From the NCBI RefSeq assembly GCF_003265705.1, contig NW_020312903.1, positions 24,658,107 to 24,722,106 of the forward strand: a stretch of DNA of 64,000 bases, given 5' to 3'. The position numbers were made by a program, and so were the translations under genes. Positions within the stretch are counted from its first letter, which is position 1. Every line of letters begins with the position of its first letter. Below are positions 38,371-50,300 of the stretch, one piece after another. The notes under the pieces are model-generated. The model made no database searches, was not told where the DNA came from, and saw nothing but the letters and a program-made list of their open reading frames with translations. The DNA is from Callorhinus ursinus. Lineage: Eukaryota; Chordata; Mammalia; Carnivora; Otariidae.

Positions 38371-41300
38371 GCACATCCCACAATAGGGTCACATTAGCTT
38401 GGAATTGTTTTTTTTTTTTTTTTTTTTATTTGAGAGAAAGAATGAGAGAGAGAGAGAGCACATGAGAGGGGAGAGGGCCAGAGGGAGAAGCAGACTCCCC
38501 GCCGAGCAGGGAGCCCGATGCGGGACTCGATCCCGGGACTCCAGGATCATGACCTGAGCCGAAGGCAGTGGCTTAACCAACTGAGCCACCCAGGCGCCCT
38601 GGAATTGTTTATTTTCATTGTTTTCTTCCTCTTAGTTTTATAGCTTTCAGTGGGAATATTTGGCCTTTTTTTTTCCCATTCTAGCCTAACTCGTTTGAAA
38701 AATCTCAGCTTTCAAGAAGATGAATTAGTGTGGATGGACTGAAGGTTCAGTCTAAGAATTTATTTCTGCCTCCAAAGATCTTCACCCACATGCTGGGCCA
38801 TTGTCTTCAGATGAGGAAATAAGGGGTTTCTTTTTCTATCATACCCAGGTCTGAGGAATACCTGAGTAATATTCAGTTACCATTGTAACGGTGACAAACA
38901 GAAAAGCAATTTGATTTTTCTATCCAATCTAAAATATCCAAGCTCAATACCCATGTAATTTATGAAAGCTAAGGTGCTGAGATTGGCGGTCAAGTGATAT
39001 TATTTTCAAGCATTTGGCATATATCCAGCTATATTACTCCTTACCTTATATCTATAATTATTAGGTACTGTTATTGGATTTTAACCATAGCATTATACTT
39101 CCCTACAGAAGCACATTAATTATCACTCTCCTATACCCTATATGCTTATAGTTTTAAAACCAAAATAGTATTTCTAGTAATCAGCTAAGACTTACAGAAG
39201 CATGATAAAGCTAGCTAACCTTCAAAGCATCAGCCTTTAAATGGAATTAAAGATTAATTTTCAAAATATATTATATGAGATTAATGTCCAATTTGGATAA
39301 TTATTAATGTCAACTATCCCACATATATGTTTTCCTTTGACAATAATTTTATTATAGAGCCATGTTTAATATGAATATGGTGCTCTGTGGACAAAAGAAA
39401 TTCAGTTACGTGCTAAAGAGCACGTAAAAGCTTACTTTAAAAGCTTACTTTTAAAACTGTGCTTAAAATATGGAATTTCTCCCGACAGCAGTGAAGTAAA
39501 TATTTACCAATAAATGAATGAATGTCTCCCTCAACTTCTCATATGTGGTTACTTAAAGCAAAATGAATATAGGACTGAAAAGGTCAGGCACTGGATTCAT
39601 AGCTCTGCCTCCTACTAGTCACGTGATCTTGAACAAATTATTATCGTCTCTTTCCTCAATCTTGGTCTCCTCATCTGTGAAATGGGGCTCAAACAACACC
39701 TACTTCATAGGGCTACTGAGACCAACAGAGATAATGCTTTTACAGCACTTTATCCTCAGTGTCTAATAAGGTCAGCTGTTCTAACCATTATTCCCTTTCT
39801 CCATGTGTTTATTGTAACTCGTTCTCTTCACAGTGAGGGGAGGAGCACATCACAACTCACTCTGTGTCTCCCCCTGTTCCCAATATATTGATAAGATGAT
39901 CACCTGAAGAAACAACTCCAAGAAAAAAATGAAAAACAGCAAATTTGAGGTTTTCTGTGTATGTGTGTTTTTTCAGGTTTTTTTGGGGGGTTGTTTTTGT
40001 TTTTGTTCTTTACAAAAAATAAGTCATGGTCCTCCGTCAGTATTTTGAAGGAAGAATAAAAAGATCTGCCATTCTGGTTACAATCAAGTGAAATTCTGAC
40101 CAAAAAAATGAAGGCTTTTCAAACTTCTGTCTTTACTGGATATATGGAATATGCAGTTATATTTCAGGAACCAAACATTTGTCAATTATCCACACTCCTG
40201 CCTACTTGTCACCTTTTTAAAAAAAAATTAATCATGAACCCTAGAAAGTTCTTTTGCTAAAAAGCCCCCATGTAAAGGCACTTCTGATTTCTAATTTTGA
40301 ACCCAGTAAATAAGAGTGAAGGCAGTGAAAACAGTATCCTACTCATGTGATTTAATGTTTTGTTAGTTCAGATATAATTATCACTAATGAGAAATAATTA
40401 GGGAAATAAAATAATATTGAACTACAAATAAATAATGAGTAATAAAAAGTACCATTTTTGAAACCCCCTCCCCCCAAAATTTGCCCCAAATTCTGAATCA
40501 TGGACATCAGTATTTTCAGTCTGATGAACACAGAAACTATACTTGATTTATTTAATTTATCTTTATCTTTATGAATTTTAGTCCTTCCTGGACATGAATT
40601 TTAGTTTCATTTTTATTTGGCTTCTATTTCTAAACTATCTTTAGTACTAACTATGCCTCCTTAAGCCTTATTATATTTCCATGAGATAAAATCATGTAAC
40701 AAGCAGTGAAATCCTGTCATGACACCATCCTGTAAGGTACAAGCCCATGATTTTCCTTAGGAGTCAACCCAGGACAAGAAAGTTACTGACTGCCTTTGGC
40801 TGTGGACCCTGCTTCACTTCTCCATTAGGTTCATCACCAACAAGCCCCATCACTAACAAGCCAACATATAGGAATTGCTCAGGGCTCCCAGAATCTGTAC
40901 ATTTAAAGGTTTTGTTTTTTCTTTTTTAGCATCTTTTGAAGAATTTGGGTGATAACACCTTACAATTTACACATTCAAGTTACTATCGTCGTCCCATAGC
41001 TCTAATTTACTGTATGATTTGTAAGTTCATTATATCATGACATCTCTGTTTCTTCTTGGCTACTAATATTCGTTTTATTTGATGCTTCTTCTCAGAATTC
41101 ATTTCCTTTCCCCAATACCTGTCAAATGTTACAGTGTTTTCCTGAATTTCAGGGAGTTCCTACTTGCCTTTTAGTTCTCACTTGTCTTTTCTAAGAAGAA
41201 AGCCAAGTTATACATTTGAGCCATTCATTTTACATTATGAAGGGCAGATATAGCAGTAGAATTATTAAAATTCTGACTTTCTAGAAGAGATGTGATTTAT

Positions 41301-44300
41301 TAATAATTTAATCAGTAACAGCATGCTGGGTCTCTGTTTCTCTTCTTCATTTTCTTCTTCTCTATTTTAGTGCAATTTAAGGCAAGCCGGGAAGAACTGT
41401 ATAGTTGTATAATGGAATCTACAGTTACCCAGGAACATGTATATCATTGGTTTCCAAGCGTCATCTGGTGGCTATGCTTTGCAATTACCACAGATCTTCA
41501 TGTAAATCTCTCCTGAACTAAATCTTCTATACATAAAATGATTCACTGCCATAGGAGCAGTTACACTTTATAACTGAAGAGTTTATCACATACTAAGACA
41601 ACATTATGTCAGATGATTCTACTTGCAATGAAATAAGACTGTACCCCTGTCCCATCATTACTACCCCTGAACACAGTAACAGAATCCAGTAAGTTCTTTT
41701 CATTTGTTGGAAATTTAATAGAACTGTGCCCTGGGTGACATAGTAGCATTATGTTCTCTCTGGACAACATCATGCAAGATCATCTGATCAAATTTACGGA
41801 GAGGTCCTGATACACTCGTAAATGGGCTTTGTATCCTTAAAATACTATAAAATTGCATGGGATTACTAGTATTATACTCATAAGTACTAATGCGCACCAC
41901 TGAGAACATTACTTCCTTATTGTGTTTGTGATCATTAAGGAGGTACTTCTCAAGCACAAGTAATTTTTTTAAATGACATGAAAACCATGATCTCTTAAGT
42001 CCCACTCTTCCACAGAGAACGTTCTTTTAAAGTTATAACAACAGAGAAGAAATTTTTAAAAGAAGAACGGGGCTATTCCCGAGAACTAAGAGGGATAAGG
42101 TGAGAACAGTGGTGGGTGACATTCCCTAAATCCCAGTCCCCCCCCCCCCCCCGCTAAGCCACAGTCATGGTTTGATTCAGGCAGGTGTGTGCCCAAAATT
42201 ACCTGAGGTAACAGACTCTGTGATGTTCAGATTGTTTAGGGAAAGTCCTAACGACTGCCGTGGAGATGAGGAGGATGTGCTACTTGAGGATTCTGACGGT
42301 GGACGAGCAGGCTTAGCCGTGTTACCAGTTTCTGCCTTCAACCGGTCATTTTCTGCCTTCAGTATTTCTATTTCATTCTGTTGTGAGGATGGGAAACATG
42401 AGAAAAAAAAAAATCCAGCTAGTTTGAGCGAGAAAATGGTACCAATGCTTTTATCAGCGTTGATGATTTGGTTTATTAAAGCATGTGGTGATATGTTAAG
42501 TGAACAAATATAAACTATGAAAACAGGATTTCCTTCCACAGAAGGGAAGTTAACTTACTCTCTTTCTTATATATGTATATTCATGTATTCACAAATATAG
42601 ATGCACTAACCATTAGAATTTGTTTAGGTATTTTTTGAATATACCATATATTTGAGGAGTCTTCCAGGACTTGGTCCCATTTAAATCAAGAATAATAATA
42701 TTTAAAGCGTTCATGAAATTTCTCATTTTATTGTTTTAAAAGATTTTATTTATTTATTTGACACAGAGAGAGAGAGAGAGAGCACAAGCAGGGGAAGAGG
42801 CAGGCAGAGGGAGAAGCAGGCTCCCCACTGAGCAAGGAGCTGGATGCAGGACTCGATCCCAGGACTCTGAGATCATGACCTGAGTTGAAGGCAGACGCTT
42901 AACTGACTGAGCCACCCAGGCATCCCAAAATTTCTCATTTTAAACATACTGTTAAAATCCTACAGGTAAATAATGCCATTTGTAATACTCTGAACTCATG
43001 AAAAGTTGAAAACCAGAGTCAAACAGAAACAATATAAATACGATGATTTAAAATTACTTCAAAACCCCAGCTAACATCTGAAAAAGTTTCTGTTCCTTCC
43101 AAATGAGGGCACTAGGCTCATAAAAACCACAAAGACCTTTTGGTGAATATACACAGTAGCAGATAAATCTGCTCAGCAATGAGCTTTTCTTGTTTCAGTC
43201 CTCTGCGGTACCCAGGGATTACAGGTTTACAATAATAAAACGAAAAATCAGTCTGAGCACAGACTGTTTCTGAAATTAGCCTTCAGATGCTTCCCCAAAA
43301 TACAAAAGCTTTACTTTTACAGATGGCATTCTACATCACTTTTACTTTCATATTTAGAAAGCTTGTGTTAAATTTCTGTAGTTTCCTCATTACTTTTTTT
43401 TCCTCACTAAAAAATAGGTATAGGCAATTGAAAGTCAGATTTCAAAAGAAGGGAGAAAAGCCAACACAAAGATAAATCATGGGAAAGTGAAGGCACGAGG
43501 CTTGTAGTAGTTTCTCGACAAACTCAGCTCTCAAGTGAATCCAATCACTGGTACGGGTGTCTTGAATGGCCCTTGAGTGTGACCGGCCAGTCAGTACTCT
43601 CACTTCCAAGCCTGGCTGTGACAAAACTCTCCGTTCAAAGTTAGAAAATGAGGTGCAAATATTGAATAAACAGAGTGTGCTTCCACAGTGGGTTTAAAAG
43701 GTAGATTTGTTTTTATAATAACCAAGAGTGGCAACGAAATAGTATTTTTCATCTCTCCTCTTTGCTCTTGGAAGGTGCGTCAGCACTGACCTGCATCCGG
43801 TTCATAGCTTCCCGGATCTGGTCAAGATGATGAGCAGAGCTGAGGGCTTCCAGTCGAATATCTGTTAATTTTAATTCCTTTTCTCTGAGCTCACTCTTCA
43901 GCTGCAGAATTATCTCTGCCTCAGCCTCCGTGCATTCACAGATCCTGAAGAGGGAACCAAACACAAAATCAGTCATCGGGAGGGAAGCCAGAGGATCAGG
44001 AAAACGGATGCTTCTTTTAAGGCTGAACTGCAATATTATCCAGCAGCCACAGAGGTTCTTTGCTACCGGCAAAACCTAAAGAGAAGGAAAAAGAGTTTTA
44101 CAAACAGTAATACATTCACAGGTTCAAAACAGAAAACAGGAGCTGTCTTTTTCCTTTAATCCTTTCTTCCCATTTTTCTGAAGTTTAAAAATAATCCATT
44201 ATTACTCAATACCAAGTAATCTTCAAAATATCCTTGTGGCTGATATTCATGGGACTGCATAGCATTACACCATCTCATCCCGCCATTTTTCAAGGGACCT

Positions 44301-47300
44301 AAATTTCTATTTGCAACTTATGAAATATTTTTAAAGCAGTTATAATGTTCTTAAAACACTGATTTCTTTTTTTTTTTTTGCAAAACTGTGTAAAGTATAA
44401 CGTTATCTGCCACAACACTATCTTCAAGTTACCATGAAAATCCAATACAAATATTGTAGGAAATAAATGAGGGAGATGAGTTTTGGACATTTAAATAATG
44501 GATGAGCGTTATATAATCCTCCTGTAGGCTCAGCTGATTTAGGAGATCAAAGCTAATGAAGCTAAATCACAGGTTTCAACCCATGCAAGCGGGCTAGTCG
44601 AGGGCTGCTTGAAGGTCAGATACATTACTTCCTTATTATTTTGTTATTGTTATTTTGTGGGCAGTTTTGCAGGAAATACAATGCAAGAACTTGCTTTTTA
44701 TTAACTAGTACCTTTTCCACTTAAAATGTGAGGGCTGTGTTGTTGGTTACAAAATGACAGTGCTAGGTTCCTCCTTCCTATATAAGTGGTGAAATTATCT
44801 GGGATACCCAAGCGTCTTAAATGGTCCTATTAGTGGCTCTGTCCTACATGACAGTTCTACGCTAGTCATTGTCATGGGCATACAAGGAAATTTGATTTTA
44901 AATAGTATATAAAACAGAGAATCACCTCATCAGAGCACATGTTCTACGTTCTCAAGGTTTCATTCATTCTTGTAACATCAAATGGTGAGCTACTGTAAAA
45001 ACGGTATGCTAGGTTATCTAATGGAATTAAAGGCAAATGGATTACAGCTTGGTTTTAGGAAAACAAGCTGGACTTCAAAACCGGAGACAGAGGAGGTTTT
45101 TATCGTTGAAATGCATGCGAGTGATTTTAGAAAGAGCAAAGGCAAATGCTGCTGAGGTTAGAACCAGGAACTTGGCAAGTTGCATGCATCACACGCCATT
45201 TTACCGGGATCTATGTTTGTAGATCACAGGGCCATTTTGCCGTTTCTTTGGTGGCCAGACAAGGGGTGACCTGCATTGAATGCACAGTGAGACAGAGACA
45301 TGGACAAATGCCAGTGAAAAGAAGTGAGACTGATGACTCAGAAGAGTGGAGAGTGAGACCACAAAGCACTCAAATTCTAACATGTGAAATGGGAAGGAGA
45401 AACGAGGGCTGTCCATAGTTCTAAGGAAGATTGGAAAAACACCGGCACAGATGGTGTTGCCTCTGTGAAGGCACAACCTGACTGCATTTACAACACAAAC
45501 AGGGGCGTGGCCTGAAGTTGTTTTTTAAAAAGACTGCAGCATCCTGCAGGGGGAGTGACTTACGCTGAGGCTGACTGTGAGGGCTTCATGGATGTGGACC
45601 CACAGTCACCCACATTATGCGGCACTTTTGGTGATGCTGGGAGGGATGAGTCAGTGAGCTCTTCAATGTCCGAATGTGAGGAAGGAGGCTTGGTGGACTT
45701 TTTCTTCCCAAAGGCTTGTTTGAATGAGCTTCTCAGCTGAAAAGAGGACAGAAATTACCTTTCGTGTCTATTTGCATTTGGAGAATTTGGCTTTGGGGCG
45801 TTAGTTTGCAGGTGCCATCCTAGCCACTGCCTGGGGTCAGTATGTACAAGCAGAGTATTAACAGGTGCAGCACGGTATCTCTAGAAAAAAATGATACCGC
45901 GTTTTGTGTTTTGTTTTATTCTTATATTAATCCAGCGCAGCGCAAACACGGAAGGCTTTGAAATAGTGCAGGGTCAAGGGCATGGCTGTCAGAGCACTCA
46001 TTTAAAACTAAGTACCTTGAAGGGATCTCCACTCCCAATGCTTCTCTCTTCAAGGCAATTTGTTTTAAATGGCCACTTTAGCGCTACAATCAAGTCATGT
46101 CCTGCTGACAGTATAAACTTAAAAAGCAAAATGAAATCAAATTCACCTAACACTTCATTAATTGTGATTTTCTATTCAAATTTTCAATTCCCGTACTATT
46201 CAAAACCAGAATTGTTATCCCCTACAGCTCTATTCAGAAAGTGGTTTTTACCTCTTCTCTTTAAAATTTGAGATTAAAATGAAAAGACACAAAGAAAAGA
46301 CATACAAGGTAATCTGTTTTTAAAAGGTATAAAAAGCCTACTGCCAAAATGAATAGCATTCATGCCAAGATAGGGTATTTTTTATAGATGCATGCCAAAT
46401 TGTCCACGGTTTATATTCACCTCACTTCCTCTAGAGTTCACCTTGCAGAAACATGAAAGAGTGTGGAATTACAAATCAAGGGAATGAAGGCTGATCAGTA
46501 TTTTAAAATATTACCTGTATAAACATTTTTTTTAAAACAAAAGAGATATTTCTTTCATTATTTATAGTAGGCACTCCAGCAAAATCCTCTGATAGTTATG
46601 TTCTGGATTTCATCAGTAGTTGTACTTATTCAAAAAACTACTTTGGTTTATGGTATTAAAAGAAATCCTTTACTGCATGGTTTTTAAACATTTTGCTGTG
46701 ATAGCATCTTCCCTTCAGATTTTTTTTTTTTTTAGCAATTGCTTAATATCATCATAAATTCTATATCTAGCAAATGTAAAGCACTGTTCTGTGAAAGTGC
46801 ATCTCTGTATTTCTGCTATATTCTCTTTAAAAAAAAAAAAAAAGAAAGAAAGAAAGCAGACCCTAATGTGGTTGATTTCTGAGGAGGTGAAGCTTTATCC
46901 ACACTATGCCCTGTTGAAGTGAGAGGTGGCGAGGCTTTCAAGGTTTCTTCTTTCCTTTTTTTACAATTCATTTCTTCTCCTCTTCCTCCAACCCCACCAT
47001 CACTATCACCACCACACCACCATCTTTTCTTCTTCCTCATCCCCACAGTAAACTTCTGCCCTGTCATTTAGTAACAGATGTCATCTTATTTTTCCTTATA
47101 ATGACTTCAAAAAGCCTGTATTAATTATCCTATATTTGTAGATGAGAAAACGTAGGCCCCCTCAAGTGAAGTTGCCTGCCTATGGTGCAAGTAGTAAGTG
47201 GCAGAGTTGGGATTCAAACCCAAGACTAGTCCTGACTAAAACATCCTCAGCACCATGCCACCCTACTTTTGGTGACGAGTACAGCATTCCAAGGGCCAGT

Positions 47301-50300
47301 TACTTGAAGGAGACTCTTTGTAAACTGCTACAGATTTCTAAAGCTCAAAAGAAAGAAAAAAAAAAAACCTGACTCATTGTGCACTAACAAGCTTTTGAAT
47401 GAGATGAATGACCAGGGCTTACCCAGTTTTTCTTTTTCTTTTTCTTGGAGTCAGCATCATTACCACTACCAATGCTGGAATGGCTTGTGGCACTGTTGAT
47501 ACTAGAAACACTTTCAGAGGAATGCTGTCTTCTGATGCGGAGATCTAGCAACAGACAGAGAGCATCACGTTAGCTCCTAAAGACTTTCACTATGAATGAA
47601 TAAGACTTTGAGGCTTTCTGAGAGGAAGTCTGCTAATAAAAGTCAACATGGCTTTGTACAGATCATTTCAGTGCAGTTTTGGTTTTATAAGTTTATAAAG
47701 TACCACCTTATTTGCTTTAATGGGTTATCTGCATTAAGATTCATTGGGCATCTCATATAAGTTTGTAGCTCTGGTGGTTTAATGAGTTCCAAGTTTTATC
47801 CAAAAATGAAATGCTATGCTAGTGATTTCTACTGAATACCTGGATCAAGCAGATCTTCCAAAGTGATTTATTCCAAATGATTACTTCCGTGGAGTAAATG
47901 GAAACTCATAATAGCATGAGAATTAATTGTGTCTTTTTAATATTAGTGCTTTGAATAAAGCTACTGAAGCTAAATATATTAATTTTCCATTTCATAGAAT
48001 CATACAATGATAGAGCCAAAACAAACCTTGGAAGTCATTTAAGCAATTCAATTCACAGATGATGAAATTGAAGTACAAAGAAGTAACTTGACCAAGGTCA
48101 AAGAGCCAGTGAGGGAAAGGTGCTCAAGAAAGCAACTGCATAGGCTGCATGTGTAAACTAAACAGAAAACATATTTAAGACAGTGCAATTCTTCCATCAT
48201 AATTCCACCCATGACTTGGAATAGTAATGACAGTAATAATAATAACACGTAATAATAAAGCTAGCTTTTACTATGTGTTTACTCTGCCCTGGGATTACCT
48301 AATTTCATTCTTTTTTCTTCTTTTAAAGAATTTACTTACTTATTTGAGAGAGAGAGAGAGCACAAGCAGGGGGAGCAGCAGAGGGAGAGGGAGAAGCAGA
48401 CTCCCCACTGAGCAGGGAGCCTGACACAGGGCTCAATCCCAGGACCCTAAGACCATGACCCGAGCTGAAGTCAGATGCTTAACCTGACCGAGCCACCCAG
48501 GTGCCCCTTATCTAATTTCATTCTTAAAGCAAAGCGCTGACATAAGTTTAATTACTAAAAGTAATTTCATCAGAGTCACAAAGCTGAAACACAGAAGAGC
48601 CAATCTGACACCTAGACAGATTCTAACATCTATTGTGCTAACTGCCATGTGATTCAGGCTTGCCATACTTCTCAAAAGCATGTAGTGCTTCTTTTTTTTT
48701 AAATTTTATTTATTTATTCATGAGAGACAGAGACAGAGAGAGAGAGAGGGAGGCAGAGGGAGAAGCAGGCTCCCAAGGAGCAGGGAGCCCGATGCGGGAT
48801 TCGATCCCAGGACCCTGGGATCATGACCTGAGCCGAAGGCAGACGCTTAACCATCTGAGCCACCCAGGCGCCCAGCATGTCGTGCTTCTTTAGTCACACA
48901 AGAGAATTTGAAAAAAAAAATAACATTTGATATTTAATCACGTTTTGAAGATACCCACTTATTCCATACAATTTATTTATAGTTGTTGAAATTGAAGTTT
49001 TATCTACTTACAGTGAACTGAAATTGCTAGTGGAGACACTAAGAAATTATAAAATTGTTTTTAAGGTTAAATCTGCTTTAAGGCCAAACCTATTACTATA
49101 TTTAATTGGCATCAATTAAGGTTTGCCAAGTAAAAAAATCTCAGTGGAACTTCTAAGATGTCAGAAATTACTATATAGCTTTCAAAAAGTTTCCATAGAA
49201 ACAATAGTATAAAATCAAAGTCTTCCAGTTGACTGATTTATTTAATGTTACAACACCCCATGACAATGAAACTATAACTGTTACTTTCAAATATAATAAG
49301 TGACTATATGTGTGGACATGTAATGCATGTATACAAATCTCTAACCTTATAGTCATATACATACGTATCAGTAAGTACCTTAATTTTTCCATTAAGATAA
49401 TAACTATGCTGACAAATTTTATAGGAGGGAAAAAATAAAACTATTTTCAGAATCCATAGATTTTGGCTCTTAAAAGTACCTTAAAAATAATGATGAGAAT
49501 ATTTACTGTATTTATATGCCCAAAATATTACCAATGTCAAAACTTAAATCAAGGCATGTATTTATGTGTGCTATTTTGATTGAACTTTGATAAAGGAGCA
49601 TAGTATCCCTTAATCAACGAATATGGAAGTTATATGAATAAAGAAGAATATGTTGGTATTTATTTGTGTTTTAAATTTCTGCTGCAGTTGGCTACAAGCT
49701 TTTGTGATCAAGATATATTATTTGTTAGGTTTTTCCCTAGTAATCAACTTTCACAAATAAAGCAATTGTACTGTGTTAAAGTACTCCAGAGTTTTTATTA
49801 TACCCAGAATAAATAAATTGCATTTGACTTTGATTAACCCTCAAAATTTAAGGAGATGGCTACGTTCTCATAATCATAAATCAAAAGTAGTTCTTAGAGG
49901 TATTGTCTACCTTCAATTATGATGGCATTTACCAACAAAGATTAGCAAAGGAATGATTTCAATAATATCATGGAATGAAAGGAATGCATTTTACTCATCT
50001 CTAACAATTCCTTTCTAGTGCTTGTAAGTATTTGATTCAGTACATGTGGCATCATAGAGCTTAGTAAAGAATGGTTCACCAAATGGATATCAACAGTAGG
50101 AGTGAATGGAGAAGCTTATTTTAGAAGTCTGTTTTTCAGTTACGTGTTTGTTCATTCATTTCCTCTTCTGACCCTTGACACCAGCACTGCCCCACTTCAA
50201 GCTATGACTATCACTGGCCTGCTTGACAGCAAGAATAGCTGTCCCACTTAACTCACCTTCAAACCATTCAATAGACAGTAGCTAGAGAATTCTCTTTAAA

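Larger units (their letters stand above)
33590..42202 (-). other. NAV3: NAV3 introns between the Ser hinge and the Walker A exon
   Basis: 33590-34925 has the homopurine tract. 35095-35352 is a 258-nt intron. 35449-38183 has a SINE, the MaLR LTR and a MIR-like trace at 36520-36700. 38288-42202 has the alternating tract, a SINE, a MIR and the 15-C run. No further exons seen. Confidence 0.7.
42378..47422 (-). other. NAV3: NAV3 introns around the coiled-coil and linker exons
   Basis: 42378-43790 carries one SINE. 43945-45563 shows no repeat I recognise. 45737-46420 and 46442-47422 flank the microexon and contain an A/GAAA run at 46829-46857 and a MIR. Confidence 0.7.

Noticed and set aside
43442..43624. 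60-codon minus-strand frame as an extra NAV3 exon
   Set aside because: A fair acceptor exists (TTTTGTCACAG) but no usable donor follows in phase, and the flanking known exons already join in frame.
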